Assembly (NCBI GenBank): GCA_023362775.1 | Contig: JALMGJ010000008.1 | Location: 35,390,501-35,454,500 of the forward strand | Direction: 5' to 3' | Length of the DNA stretch: 64,000 nucleotides | From: Charina bottae | Taxonomy: Eukaryota > Chordata > Lepidosauria > Squamata > Charinaidae | Shown here: positions 22,587-33,337 of the stretch, piece by piece | Layout: every line of letters begins with the position of its first letter | Numbering within the stretch: the stretch's first letter is position 1 | Notes under the pieces: generated by a model | The model's database searches: none | What the model saw: only the letters and a program-made list of their open reading frames with translations | Told to the model about the DNA's origin: nothing | Program-made: the position numbers and the translations under genes

Positions 22587-22795
22587 GAGCCAGTTTGGTG
22601 TAGTGGTTAAGGCATCAGACTAGAAACTGGGAGACTGTGAGTTCTAGTCCCACCTTAGGCACAAAGCCAGCTGGGTGACCCTAGGAAGGAGGCAATGGCA
22701 AGCCACTTCTGAAATCCTGCCAAGAAAACTGCAGGGACTAGTCCAGGCAGTTGCAGGAGTCAACACTGACTCGAAAGGGCACAAAAAAAAGTGTA
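22587..22795 (+). mobile_element. Sauria-type tRNA-derived SINE
   Basis: A tRNA head has A-box-like TTTGGTGTAGTGGTTAAGG and B-box-like GAGTTCTAGTCCC. The body AGCTGGGTGACCCTAGGAAG, CCAAGAAAACTGCAGGGACT and the tail GTCAACACTGACTCGAAAGG follow. Typical pol III-transcribed SINE layout. Confidence 0.85.
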
Positions 22796-22799
22796 CTAT

Positions 22800-23690
22800 C
22801 TTCTCAAATTTTATGTCTTTTGCTTTCCTTTTCATGAAAGTCTCCACATTTGTCCATCTTTTTCCCCTACAAAAAAACATCCCAAACAACAGTAGTATTG
22901 TTGATGGTGAATCTTTCACCCTCAAAAAAACAGTTCTTTTTAAAATGGAATGACAAAGGTATCTCCTCATGCCTTTTTTTCAGTAGGAAAAAAATGGAAG
23001 AAATTGACAATGGATTCAAAAAATTCAAAATTCATGTGACATGGTCTCTGTGGAATGCTCTCAGGGCCAATGTGGTGACTGCATTTCATACCAGTTGAAG
23101 TTCCTGTTTAACAAACAAGGGCAGCAGAACACAGAGAACATTACGGAAATCAAACCCATAAGTATTTCTTATCTCTAAAGTAGGAAGAAAGTAGAGTTTG
23201 GTGTTTTAAAATAGAACAGTACAAGTTTATATTAAGCCAATATGATAGCTTGCAAACATATATACAGTTAGAGAATACTTACACGATTACATTTGGTAAT
23301 AAGAAAAAAGAACTTTCTCTCTCTCTCTCTCTCTCTACCAAGCAATTTAAAAAGTCAAACTACTGTATTATCAGTGAGGCAGAGGGAGAAGAGAGGGGGC
23401 AATGGAATGCAATTAACTAAGTTGTCAGTTATACTTGCAAAGCTTGGCTGAAAGTGAAAGTAATGCTGCTTGGTTTAATTAAAGAGAGAAAAAATACATC
23501 AATAGGTGTTTTACACTGTATATTCTATCAAACCTCAAGAACGTAGAAAAAGCCTATGACAAAGTGCTGGAAAGGTGGGATTTCATTGATTACTCAGTGC
23601 TGTTAGCTTCTAGGCTGGCACCCTAGAAGAGCAGGAGACATGTCAAACTCATGTTCATATGATATATGAGAGAATTAGCAGATATGTTAC
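22800..23690. other. no gene; contains (TC)n
   Basis: AT-rich with a (TC)n run of about 28 bp at 23308-23336. Nothing else recognised. Confidence 0.45.
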
Positions 23691-23939
23691 AAACTCAAGA
23701 ACCCAGAGCCACAGCACATGTGGGAGACGGACAGCTCTTTGCAGTGGATCCTAGTGCTAAACCCAAAGATACTAGACCCTTCCAGCAAAGAGGAAGAAAT
23801 GGGGAGGGACATAGATGATCCTCAGACTACAACCGCATCTTTACCCAGAATAGAGGGGGAGTGGATAAGGCTTTTTCATAATATGCACTGCTTGTAACAA
23901 CAGGACAGAAAGAAACACAGCAGAGATCCAAGAGTAAAA

Positions 23940-24480
23940 CAAGCTGTGACCATACAGGATGGAACAGGCACTTCCTTAATGCTTCACCTGTACCTAGAGA
24001 TGTCCTTTGTCCGATTAAAAATTGTGAAGGAAGACAACAATATAGAAATTGTTTTGTGCTCTTTGGAAAGTCTACTTGACTCTGTACATGGCCCGAAGAG
24101 GCCTAGGATTACGAGACTTGATCCCAGTCTCACAGGTAAAGCCTTGAAACTATACAGTAGCCTTTCAGCTAGAGATGTGGAAGATAATGGCAATCTGAAG
24201 CAAGTGATACTGCACCAATGTAATGTAACTCCATATAGATAGAGAAAAAAGTTTCAGATTATTTCTACAGCCCAGAAGGAGTTACAGAGTTATCCACTAG
24301 GTTGCTGGACCTATGTATGAAATGGTTGCAACCCAATTCCAGAATCTATGACAGCTGATAGAGGAAGTAGTTGTTGAGCAATTCTTGTATGTCCTATAAG
24401 GTCTGGTTAGATTCTGGTTCAAGAATACCATTCTGACTCAGCACAGAAGATGCTCATGAGAATGCTTTTGTATTTAGCAA
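23940..24480 (+). pseudogene. SCAN-like Gag remnant
   Basis: The motif LDPSLTGKALKLYSSLSARDV with a following VILHQCNVTP matches the LTGKA...YSSLS...D...LK..IL pattern of SCAN domains. A frame change later gives ELSTRLLDLCMKWLQPNS and then LIEEVVVEQFLYVL, the SCAN helix that usually reads LI..EQFL..LP. The order is correct, and stops lie between the pieces. A host SCAN gene exon is less likely because pol pieces follow in the same orientation. Confidence 0.6.
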
Positions 24481-25539
24481 ACATCTCTGAGCCGGAAGTA
24501 TAAATTCAAAGGAGTAGACAAACTCAAGAGCCAAAATCTCCTAAAGAGTCAGAACCAAAATAAGGGGGTAAAAGGCACCCCAAGAAAAGCAAATTAAAGG
24601 AAGGAAGGAAATAAAATTCAAATGAGGCTAAAAAGATAGGTTATTTTGGCAACAAAAGATATGGAAATCCATTGTTAGTCCTACCAGAATGTCAGTATGT
24701 GAAGCCTAGGGGAAAACAGATAAGGCTCCCCTAGAAAGAATTCCTATGGTTCCTGTTTCATTTCCCAGAATTGTAAGGAGAAAGTTGGAGCTTTACTCAA
24801 GTTAGCTGAAGGCAACTTTTATACCCCTTTAGCCTTCTAGAAGGCCATGAAGAGCTAGGGTGGGGATAAGTCAGAGGGTCAACAACGTGTGTGGTTCTGG
24901 CGCCTCGGTGGGAAGGGTACAGTGCGTTTTTATGCTGTTGTTTTTACTGGTTGCTATGAGCTGCCTAGGATGAGTGTGTGAGATAGTGTCAGCCCTTCAA
25001 GGTAGACCAGGCTAGGAACTGAAAATCATGCATATTTAACAATACCTTTTATTATAAGGTTATAGTAACAGAATCTTATAAGTCTGAATGTGCTTCTACC
25101 CTCCCCCCCTTTATCTTCATAGGTCTTGTCTGAGATGCTTACTTGGGTTACATATCTGGCCTGGACTCAGATTTCTTTTATCTGACCATTGTCTTGGTTG
25201 CGGCTTTTCCTCTTGTTCCTCAAGGTAATTTCTTCTGCCCATTATAGATAGGTAGTCATATAAGTTCTTTAAATAAATACTGTAAATATGCTGGTAATTG
25301 GTGATTATGCTAAAAAATCCCCTGAGGCAATACCTACCCAATAAGATACTAACAGCTCAAGCCCCACGCTTGCAGACTTGGGATATCTGGGATCAGAACC
25401 TACCTTATCATCCTTAGATGGGTGGTTTGGCTGAAAGATTAAACAAGTCTCTGAAAAATATATTAAACAAGTATATACAGTACAAATGATCCAAAGCACT
25501 GAGATATTTGGCTTCTCTTCATACTATCTGTATATACAG

Positions 25540-25905
25540 ATGTGTCATTGGTTTCCACAGGATTCAGCCCTATTGAGCTGCCAAATGGGAGAAAGCCCAA
25601 CAGATGTTGGCTGTTCTGAAGGAAAGGTAGACCAATGATGTTCTATATCCAAAGAACCAACTAATTACATTTTCACAAAAGGGAAAAGTTGCAAAAATTC
25701 AGTCACCTGGCATAAGAAAACCTGAACTGCTGGTATAATATTATGGTGCAAACAAAAAATCTCTAGAAATGGGTGATAAAATAATTTTTTTGTTGCCTGG
25801 TCGGGAATGCAACCTGCTAACTAGATAGCAAGAACCATTAGTTCTAATCCAGAAAATGGAGCCTGTCAATACAAAATAGATTTAGGAGGTAGAAAATCAA
25901 AGTCT
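25540..25905 (+). pseudogene. Gypsy integrase C-terminal remnant
   Basis: TGFSPIELPNGRKP near 25557 matches the T-G-x-S-P-F-E-L...GR end of the integrase core. At 25770-25900, GDKIIFLLPGRECNLLTR and then YKIDLGGRKSK (after a stop and frame change) match the GPY/F-type module: GD-V-LLP...L...W.GP..V....VNY.ID. Non-functional. Confidence 0.65.
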
Positions 25906-25924
25906 ATCGTGAAACCTACTAAGG

Positions 25925-26045
25925 AGATGGGTTGAAATAAAAGAAGTAGACAACATACAGAAGTTAGGTGTTATTGAGCATTCACACAGTGAGTTCTCTT
26001 TCCTACTATGTTGGCTCCTGAGCCTAATGGAGCTTTTGCCTTGGC
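25925..26045 (+). pseudogene. Gypsy reverse transcriptase start
   Basis: EIKEVDNIQKLGVIEHSHSE, then (after a frameshift) PTMLAPEPNGAFA matches the first conserved block of Gypsy reverse transcriptase (...GVI.PS.S.WASP...V.KP.G). It lies only about 20-40 bp after the integrase module, so the usual linker is shortened. The catalytic YxDD block is not found downstream. Confidence 0.6.
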
Positions 26046-26060
26046 TGGTTTCATAACAGC

Positions 26061-26920
26061 CTCTGCTAATTTTCTGAGAAGCAGATAGGATCCTGCTCTA
26101 TCTACAGAACTGTCTCAGGCCTGGATGAGAGACCTTGTTTCTGGGAGTACTACTTTACAATCTCTGTAGCCTTGTAGGAATCTGGCTAACAATCTTACCT
26201 GGATCATATTACCTGCTTCTGGCCCTTATAAGACATGAATGCTACCTTTGATCTAATACCTTTCCTTGGTATTCTGTTTGCTACTGACCACAATAGGATC
26301 TGATTGATTGTTTATATATAGCTAGATGAAGGATATGCATGAATAATGCAAATGAGCATTCTGGACTACTTAGTGTTTATATCTGCATTGCAGATTCAAA
26401 CAAAGGAAAGGTTGCTTTTCAATATGAAAACTGTCTAATCTTGACCTTAAAATTACAATTTTGAAATACATTGCACAATTGCACACCTGGGTATTAAAAT
26501 ATACTTCCAATACAGTTTTAGGGGAGTCCATCAACATTTTCCTACAAAGAATGGAGAAATAATTCCCTTGGGCTCAAAATCTGGCTCCAACTATGAATAT
26601 CTGGCTGCACTATGAATGGTATCTCTTGCTCTTTTATGCTCACTGAAGAATGCTGGACATTTTAAGTTAGATAACAGAAGCTGCCTGAAAGCCAAAGGGG
26701 AAGTTTTCCCTTCATACTTGGTGCCATAAACATTGATTACTATCTGAATTCAATTGTCTTTTAAACAAAAGCAGAAGAATGGTTCTGCACAAAGAGGGAA
26801 AAGATGATCAAAATCTTCTTCTGCTATCTCTTTTCCAGGAGAGATTCAACCAGCAACAAATGACAAATACTATGAAAGCCACTAAGGGAGAAAGTTTAAA
26901 CCTTATGATAGGCCTGAGAT
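26061..26920. other. no feature recognised
   Basis: May contain more of the decayed Gypsy element up to about 26.25 kb, but I see no motif. Confidence 0.35.
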
Positions 26921-26921
26921 A

Positions 26922-26960
<39 letters not shown>

Positions 26961-27178
26961 ATCCCACCTTTTTATATATAACTTGAGGCGGCGAACATAC
27001 CTACTACTCCTTTCTCCTCCTATTTTCCCCACAACAACAAGCCTGTGAGATGGGTTGGGCTGAGAGAAAGTGACTGGCCCAAAGTCACCCAGCGGCTTTC
27101 ATAGCTAAGTCAGGACTTGAACTCACAATCTCCTTGTTTCTAGGCCAACACTTTAACCACTACACCAAACTGGCTATA
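26921..27178 (-). mobile_element. tRNA-derived SINE with (ATC)n tail
   Basis: On the minus strand a head reading AGTTTGGTGTAGTGGTTAAAG and GAGTTCAAGTCC (A and B boxes) is followed by CTGGGTGACTTTGGGCCAGT, GTTGTTGTGGGGAAAATAGG and GGTATGTTCGCCGCCTCAAG. It ends in about 12 ATC repeats (26923-26957). Its body differs from the Sauria SINE after the first 80 bp, so it is a separate SINE family sharing the head. A tail-only copy lies at 34.4 kb. Confidence 0.75.
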
Positions 27179-27444
27179 CACACACATACACATACATTTA
27201 TAAACATACACATTACATACATATATTCATACTATATAGGTTTGCAATCCTTTGTGGAGCAATGGTAAATGTGATATGCCAACTGCAAATTAATACAATC
27301 TTTTTATTAACCTGATGATACACAGAACAGAAGGAAAATATTGATGATCTATTTAAAGCCCTAACACATGAATCCAAAAGCCTTAAGGTGTGTTCCTGAA
27401 AGCACTGACAGATTTTAAATGATCTGATTAAAAGACCCTCCCCC

Positions 27445-27698
27445 ATTTATTTTATTTTATTTTATTTATTTTATTTTATTTTATTTTATTTTATTTTATT
27501 TTATTTTATTTTATTTTATTTTATTTTATTTTATTTTTTTATTTTATTTTATTTTATTTTATTTTATTTTATTTTATTTTATTTTATTTTATTTTATTTA
27601 TTTTATTTTTTTATTTTATTTTATTTTATTTTATTTTATTTTATTTTATTTTATTTTATTATTTTATTTTATTTTATTTTATTTTATTATTTTATTTT
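27445..27698. repeat. (TTTTA)n array, about 250 bp
   Basis: Almost uninterrupted pentanucleotide TTTTA with a few four-base and seven-base slips. Confidence 0.95.
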
Positions 27699-27709
27699 TC
27701 AGAAAAGAG

Positions 27710-28465
27710 CAATTATGTTCTCTTCTTGTAGTCTTCTCCAGTTTTCTCTGTCAGGACAGAGTTGCTAGAGAAATACATAAGCACTGATAGTTTGCACTGC
27801 TTGAATAATGCATATTGCTTCCCTGAACTAATTATTGGTCATATTCCTAATGACTGCTGCCACAGTGACCTTCAATATACTGAGATATTTAGGAACATGG
27901 ATCACTGAATTTGTATGGGTGTAAGATATATAAAATTAAGTTCCACCTGCAAACATTGGATACTTCCAGATGGAACACATTTTATGTTTACAAATACATT
28001 TGTTGTTAAAAAGAAGTATCAATTATAGTTGATTTCTAAATTTAAACAGGTGGGGGAAGCAGAGGTTTATATAAGCCAGTAATCCCTTTGGGAATAACAG
28101 AATGATGAGGTGTCCTACTACCCAACCCTAACCCTAACCCCTCACTCCTGCCCCAGATTAGGCTCCTGAAATGAAGAAACCTAGGGACTGGAGGGGAACA
28201 AGGGTAAAAACGAAAACAGAGGGAACGGTGAAATAAAATCTTTATTTCCAATGCTGAAAAAAAATATCGGCCTGTATCACGGGCTCATAATATTGCTCTT
28301 TCTGCAGTGTTAAAGCTGTTGAGGTTTGGGACATTTTTCTGATCTTAGCAATAGACTAGGTGTGGGCAAAGAAACTTAAACTTAATTTTGAATAAGACAG
28401 GTAGTCATCTAACCCAATGATAGGCAGTTGTTGTTTTTCTGCTTAGGAGTATATCTTTGCATTAA
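27710..28465. other. no gene; short telomere-like motif
   Basis: Includes AACCCTAACCCTAACCCCT at 28124-28142 (about three hexamers) and an AATAAAATCTTTATTT polyadenylation-like signal at 28233. The 28.05-28.3 kb piece could be an unrecognised retroelement end. Confidence 0.4.
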
Positions 28466-28467
28466 AA

Positions 28468-28469
<2 letters not shown>

Positions 28470-28519
<50 letters not shown>
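28470..28519. repeat. (GATA)n microsatellite
   Basis: About 12 GATA/TAGA units. Confidence 0.95.
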
Positions 28520-28520
<1 letters not shown>

Positions 28521-28589
28521 GTGGAGGGATTCTTGGAGGGATTCAGTTCCCCATGACACTATAGTCAGGATAATTTGAACCCATCAATG

Positions 28590-28740
28590 TAGTTTATTTA
28601 TTTATTTCTCACATTCCTTCACCGCCCATCTCGCCAAGTGACTCTGGGCACTTTACAATTCAATTAAAATAACAAGAGATTAAAATAATAAAAACAACTA
28701 CCTCATAAAAATATAAATATAAAATATAAAATCCCGGATA
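28590..28740 (-). mobile_element. L2-type LINE 3' end
   Basis: Minus strand reads GTGCCCAGAGTCACTTGGCG, then AGATGGGCGGTGAAGG, then an AAATAAATAAA tail. This matches the 3' end of the L2 copy at 57.06 kb. Confidence 0.7.
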
Positions 28741-28744
28741 GACA

Positions 28745-29057
28745 AACAAACTATTTATTTACTATTTACTATGTCAGCTACATTGGCTTGTAGAAAGTGA
28801 GTATTTGGCCGTAGTTGTCAGTGCCTTGATATCTACCACATAACATGCTCTATGGGGGCTGCCTTTGAAAATAATTCCCAACCTTTTTATTGGTACAAAA
28901 GGCTACTTTAAAAATACAGGTTAACCATCCATTTGCACCAGTTAATCAGCCATTCCTTAAAAAAAAAAAGTACTGGTTATCCCTTAAACCACAAAACAGT
29001 ATAGACTGCAGTACTTAAAACCTGGTTTGCCATTAAATAAATAAATCCATCAGTATG
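28745..29057. other. no feature recognised
   Basis: Short stretch between repeats; AT-rich. Confidence 0.4.
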
Positions 29058-29092
29058 AAGAATGTGCGGGGGGAACCTTTACCTTTACATAT
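29058..29092 (+). repeat. 3' tail of the 48-kb-type SINE
   Basis: ATGTGCGGGGGGAACCTTTACC is identical to the tail of the SINE at 48.99 kb, and ends TTTAC. Confidence 0.6.
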
Positions 29093-29189
29093 GTATACAC
29101 ACTCCATTTGTTTTATTTTAAATGCCTGAATATTTTAATGTGACCATTGTAGGCATGTTAATCTAATTGCAATTACCTTACTTTCAGTC

Positions 29190-29590
29190 TTTTTTTTTAA
29201 AAAAAAATATTTATTATTAAATTTATACACAGCCCATCTCACAATAAAAGTGACTCTGGGTGGCTTACAAATAAAAAATATAAAACCATTATAAAAATAG
29301 AAAAAGTACAAAAATAGAAGATAAAAGAGGGAAACTAAAAGGCAGAGAGAGCATCTAAAGCCACCAACCACCCCCAGGGCTGCCTATCACTCTTGGATCT
29401 CCAAGCTAGCTGGCAGAGCCAGGTCTTGATGCTCTTCCTGAAGGCCAGAAGAGTGGGGGCCAACCTCACCCTAAGGCCAACCTTATGACTACCAGAAGCA
29501 CATCTTTTGGAAATATGAGAAAGGGTCTTCTCAGTAAATTGCTCCTGGGTGTTGGCACTCTCTGTCAAAGAAGGTAAGGTCCCTTCTCTC
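29190..29590 (-). mobile_element. L2-type LINE 3' region
   Basis: On the minus strand a short frame reads KVGLRVRLAPTLLAFRKSIK, then WGWLVALDALSAF, a reading commonly seen just before L2/CR1-like 3' UTRs in reptiles. It is followed by TAAGCCACCCAGAGTCACTT, AGATGGGCTGTG and an AATAATA tail. Confidence 0.6.
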
Positions 29591-29599
29591 TTATACTTT

Positions 29600-31085
29600 T
29601 ATTACAGTGACAAACATTTCTACTCAGATTTATAGTATCTCCATGGACACATTCATACAATTTTATTGGCCATGTTACAGAAATGATTTCTGTCACTGGT
29701 TTCTTCTGGAATACAGTATTTCTTCAACTTCTCAGTCTAGACTTCAGTCCAGGGATTCCCATCCAAAAACTAAATCAGGTCCAGACATGCCCAGCTTCCA
29801 ATTGTAGAAAAGATCAACCAAGTAGTACAACCTAAATGAGAAGACTTTGCGATATAAGTTGGTTTGTGGTAAATTGATATATACATGTTTTTCCTTTAAA
29901 TTTATTTGTTATCATTGTTAGCCACTTGGATTCCATTAACTGATGAAAACATGGTTATAAATGAACTTACTACACCAGATAATCTCAAGCACTACCTTGA
30001 ATGGTATTCTAAAACATGAATTAATGTATCTACTGTATCTCCGTGAATCCGAGCTAATTTGAAGCTAGTAGCAGAACAATTATGCTTAATAATTGTTGTT
30101 TTGGAATACAGAAAAAGGCAGGGGAGAAGAAGGGGAAGGTACCCATGTTGGCACTGGAACTTCTTTCTAAACCTGTGATCACACAAGGCACCTGTTATTT
30201 CCCCTCTTCCAAAATCTCTCCAAGTACCATACCCCAGAGTCACTCTGTATTGCCAATTTACGATTCACAGCTGCTTCCTTCTAGAATTAATCACTGGGAA
30301 GGAAAGAGAAAGAAACAAAGAAACAGGCATCTCAAAATGAACTGGAGCATGTCAGTTGACATTAAAAAAAAAAGGAAAGCCTACACTGAGCCATTAAAAA
30401 TACAAAGTACTCAAGAAAAAGGCAATCAATAAGAGAAACAGAAATGAAGTTTATAGGACAAGCAGCTTAACTGCATCCAATACAAACCATCACAGTATCT
30501 CAAAAAAAAAAGAAAATAAAAAGAAAAGAAACCCTAAATACTCAAAGTTTTTGTTTGTTCTCTTTTAAAAAAAAAACTTCCTATGTCTATAGTACATTAA
30601 ATACTGGGAACGCAAAGTAGAAACTTACTCCGATTTCAGCTGTGCTCTGTGATTGTGGCAGAAAAAGACATGAACAGAGATTTTTCTACTCTTCGGAAAC
30701 TGGCACAAGATTTTATTTCCTCCTCTAATTAGCTTAGGAATTTCGCTGCAACATTGTGCAAGAATGGCCACTGGGTATGTGATTTTAAAATGGAATTATA
30801 AAAAAATTAAGTTAAAGGACTATTGATAGATAAGAGAGCAAGAGAAAACATAGGGCAGAAATGAACTGCCTAAGCTTTCAGGGCTGTATATGACACCTAA
30901 AAAGCATTGTGTTCAGCCATCAGATCTCCTCTAAAAATTTATGCTACTGAATCCAAAGCTTGCTCAATACAGGAATCCAAATTAATGTATCCCCAATACA
31001 TGGCTGTCTCGTCTCCACCTGAACATATCCAATGAAGAGAATCCCACCATCTCTATGGATAATTGGCTCCATTTTTTAAGTGCTT
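29600..31085. other. no gene recognised
   Basis: AT-rich. Around 29885-29965 a GCCACTTGGATTCC...ATAAATGAAC string may be another LINE tail. No splice-bounded frame found. Confidence 0.4.
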
Positions 31086-31405
31086 ATACTATTAGGTAAA
31101 TTTATAAGATGTTCACAAATTTATCTCACTCGCTGGATCGTCACCTTGTTGTGGTGAGTGGGCTTGTGTGTTCCCAATGAACCCTGTGAGCGAAGCCGTC
31201 GGGAGTCATGTACTCCTGGCAGGGTCACCCATGGCGGTAAGGTCCAGGGGGAGGAACCAGACAAAGAACGATCCAAGAAAGTCCTCAACGGCAGAACAGG
31301 CGGAAGATAACAAGGTGTATTGTTACAACGGCTGTGAAGGTGGGTGAAGGCTGCAGCAGACAAAAGGTCACCAATCGTCATGGCATCCATGCCATTGGAT
31401 TAGAG

Positions 31406-31709
31406 CAGAGCTTTCCAAAGTGCCGCCGCTGGCGATACACCAGCGGCGGCGGCGGCAGTGCGGTGGCGGCGCGCACGCGCACGGCGGCGGCACGGGGGGG
31501 CGTGTGGTGGCACGCGCATGGCAGCGGCATGGGGTGTGTGCGTGTGCATGGCGGCGGCAGCCTCCGCTAAAACGCAGAAGCACTGATCCTGCGCCGCTGC
31601 TCCTGCCACCGTGCACGCGCGCGCCGCCGCTTCCGGGTGGTGTGGCGACACACCACGCTGTGTGTGGCGACACACTTTTGTGTCGCGACACACAGTTTGG
31701 AAAGCTCTG
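31406..31709 (+). mobile_element. hAT-type GC-rich MITE, copy 3
   Basis: Ends CAGAGCTTTCCAAAGTG and CACAGTTTGGAAAGCTCTG; perfect 8-bp TSD GATTAGAG at 31398-31405 and 31710-31717. The interior is GGCGGCGGCGG and CACGCGC rich, ending in CGCTTCCGGGTGGTGTGGCG as in copy 1. It lies inside the LINE leader and is therefore younger than it. Confidence 0.92.
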
Positions 31710-32095
31710 GATTAGAGCCTTTTTCTGTGAAGGTTGTGTGCTGATTGTTGTGCACCGATCTCCACACATAAAACAAATTCACGCACAGGCGTCTTCCAAC
31801 CACACCAAACCCAAAACAACCAAAAGTCCCATGGCGACTGACGAATGGCAACAGGGGCAGGACTGTGAAATCCGGAAGCTCCTAGTCATGGACCAGCACA
31901 TGGGCGGTGGATACGGATTCAGTCGCCCTGACTCAAGGATCGAGGCAGTTGAGTAGTTCGGCAGCTGTATCCATGACTGAGCAGCCCTATTTAGGATCCA
32001 CTCTGCTCACCCCATATGGGGAGGGGGCTAGAAAAGGTGCCCTAAACATAGTCTGCCTCATTTTCTCCCTGATAAATTTGTGAACATCTTATCTT

Positions 32096-33337
32096 CCTGA
32101 TAAATTTGTGAACATCTTGCGGTTACTCCATGACGACATGATGGCAACAATCCTGAATAACAATGGCTCTCAAAGCGATCCATTTAAAGTGGAATCCGGC
32201 GTTAAACAGGGATGTGTTATTGCTCCAACCTTATTCACTATCTTCATCGCTATGATTATGCACCTTGTTGAAGAGAAACTTCCTACTGGTGTAGAAATTA
32301 TATATCGAACAGATGGAAAGCTTTTTAATCTTAGTAGGCTGAAAGCAAAAAATAAGGTAATTGCAACTTCTGTTATAGAACTTCAATATGCTGATGATAA
32401 CGTAGTCTGTGCACACTCCGAGGAAGATCTTCAAACTATCCTAAACATCTTTGCAGAAGCATATGAAAAACTCAGCCTCTCGATTAACATTAAAAAAACC
32501 AAAGTGCTTTACCAGCAAGTTCGAACCAATCCCTCTGCAGCACCATCAATCCAGCTTAAAGGTGTGTCACTAGAAAATGTTGATCACTTTTCTTATCTCG
32601 GCAGCCATCTATCTACAAAAGCCGACATCGACGCTGAAATTCAGCATCGCCTGAGCTCTGCGAGTGTAGCTTTCTCCCGAATGAAGCGTAGAGTGTTTGA
32701 GGATTGGGACATTCGCAGGGAGACCAAAATGCTTGTTTACAAAGCCATTGTACTACCAACCCTTCTGTACGTCTGTGAAACATGGACCCTCTACAAACGC
32801 CACCTCCAACTTCTTGAAAGATTCCACCAACGCTGCCTCCGAAAAATTCTGCAAATTACTTGGGAAGATAGGCGGACTAATGTTAGCGTATTAGAAGAAG
32901 CGAAAACCACCAGCATTGAAACAATGATCATCCAACATCAACTTCGCTGGACCGGTCATGTTGTTCGAATGCCTGACCGTCGTCTTCCAAAGCAGCTACT
33001 TTACTCCCAACTTAAGAATGGAAAACGGAATATTGGTGGACAGCAAAAGAGATTCAAAGACACTTTCAAAGCTAATTTTAAAAAATGTAATATCAGCATT
33101 GAGAACTGGGAAGCCCTAACTCATGAGCGTTTCAATTGGAGGTCATCCTCTATTAATGGCGCTATGGACTTTGAAGAAGCACGAGTACAGGGCGAAAGGG
33201 AGAAAAGAGCTAAAAGGAAGGCACGTCAGACAAACCCTCATCATGACTGTCTCCCACCCAGAAACCTATGCCCTCATTGTGGGAGGTTGTGCGGATCCAG
33301 AATTGGCCTTTATAGCCACTTATGGATCCACTGTTAA
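32096..33337 (+). CDS. LINE reverse transcriptase, C-terminal part, open frame
   Basis: An uninterrupted frame of over 400 codons with no proper start, because the N-terminal endonuclease and first RT blocks are deleted. Visible: PDKFVNILRLLHDDM (RT fingers region), SGVKQGCVIAPTLF (the QGC block), catalytic LQYADDNVV (YADD at 32387-32398), SINIKKTKV, HFSYLGSHLS (the YLG block), thumb/connection WTGHVVRMPDRRLPKQLLY. A C-terminal finger, CPHCGRLCGSRIGLYSHL followed by H, probably binds nucleic acid. The role is cDNA synthesis at the target site. The intact frame suggests a young copy, yet it cannot be autonomous. Family members with this finger occur widely in animals; I cannot fix the clade. 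Confidence 0.85.
   Translation, partial: PDKFVNILRLLHDDMMATILNNNGSQSDPFKVESGVKQGCVIAPTLFTIFIAMIMHLVEEKLPTGVEIIYRTDGKLFNLSRLKAKNKVIATSVIELQYADDNVVCAHSEEDLQTILNIFAEAYEKLSLSINIKKTKVLYQQVRTNPSAAPSIQLKGVSLENVDHFSYLGSHLSTKADIDAEIQHRLSSASVAFSRMKRRVFEDWDIRRETKMLVYKAIVLPTLLYVCETWTLYKRHLQLLERFHQRCLRKILQITWEDRRTNVSVLEEAKTTSIETMIIQHQLRWTGHVVRMPDRRLPKQLLYSQLKNGKRNIGGQQKRFKDTFKANFKKCNISIENWEALTHERFNWRSSSINGAMDFEEARVQGEREKRAKRKARQTNPHHDCLPPRNLCPHCGRLCGSRIGLYSHLWIHC

Larger units (their letters stand above)
23700..26060 (+). mobile_element. decayed Ty3/Gypsy element of Gmr1-like order
   Basis: In one orientation the segment holds a SCAN-like Gag remnant (23.94-24.48 kb), the end of an integrase with its GPY/F-type module (25.55-25.9 kb), then the start of a reverse transcriptase (25.92-26.04 kb). 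Integrase upstream of reverse transcriptase is the reverse of ordinary Gypsy order and is known for Gmr1-like elements, whose Gag is the source of vertebrate SCAN domains. Many stops and frameshifts break it. I could not define LTRs; 24.8-25.5 kb is unassigned. Confidence 0.6.

Noticed and set aside
22587..22660. tRNA-like A and B boxes
   Set aside because: Same SINE head as at 14.7 and 52.8 kb; not a tRNA gene.
23940..24242. A host SCAN zinc-finger gene exon
   Set aside because: Broken by stops, and followed in the same orientation by integrase and reverse-transcriptase remnants.
31420..31956. 178-codon frame
   Set aside because: It crosses a hAT MITE and its TSD, so it cannot be an ancestral gene frame.
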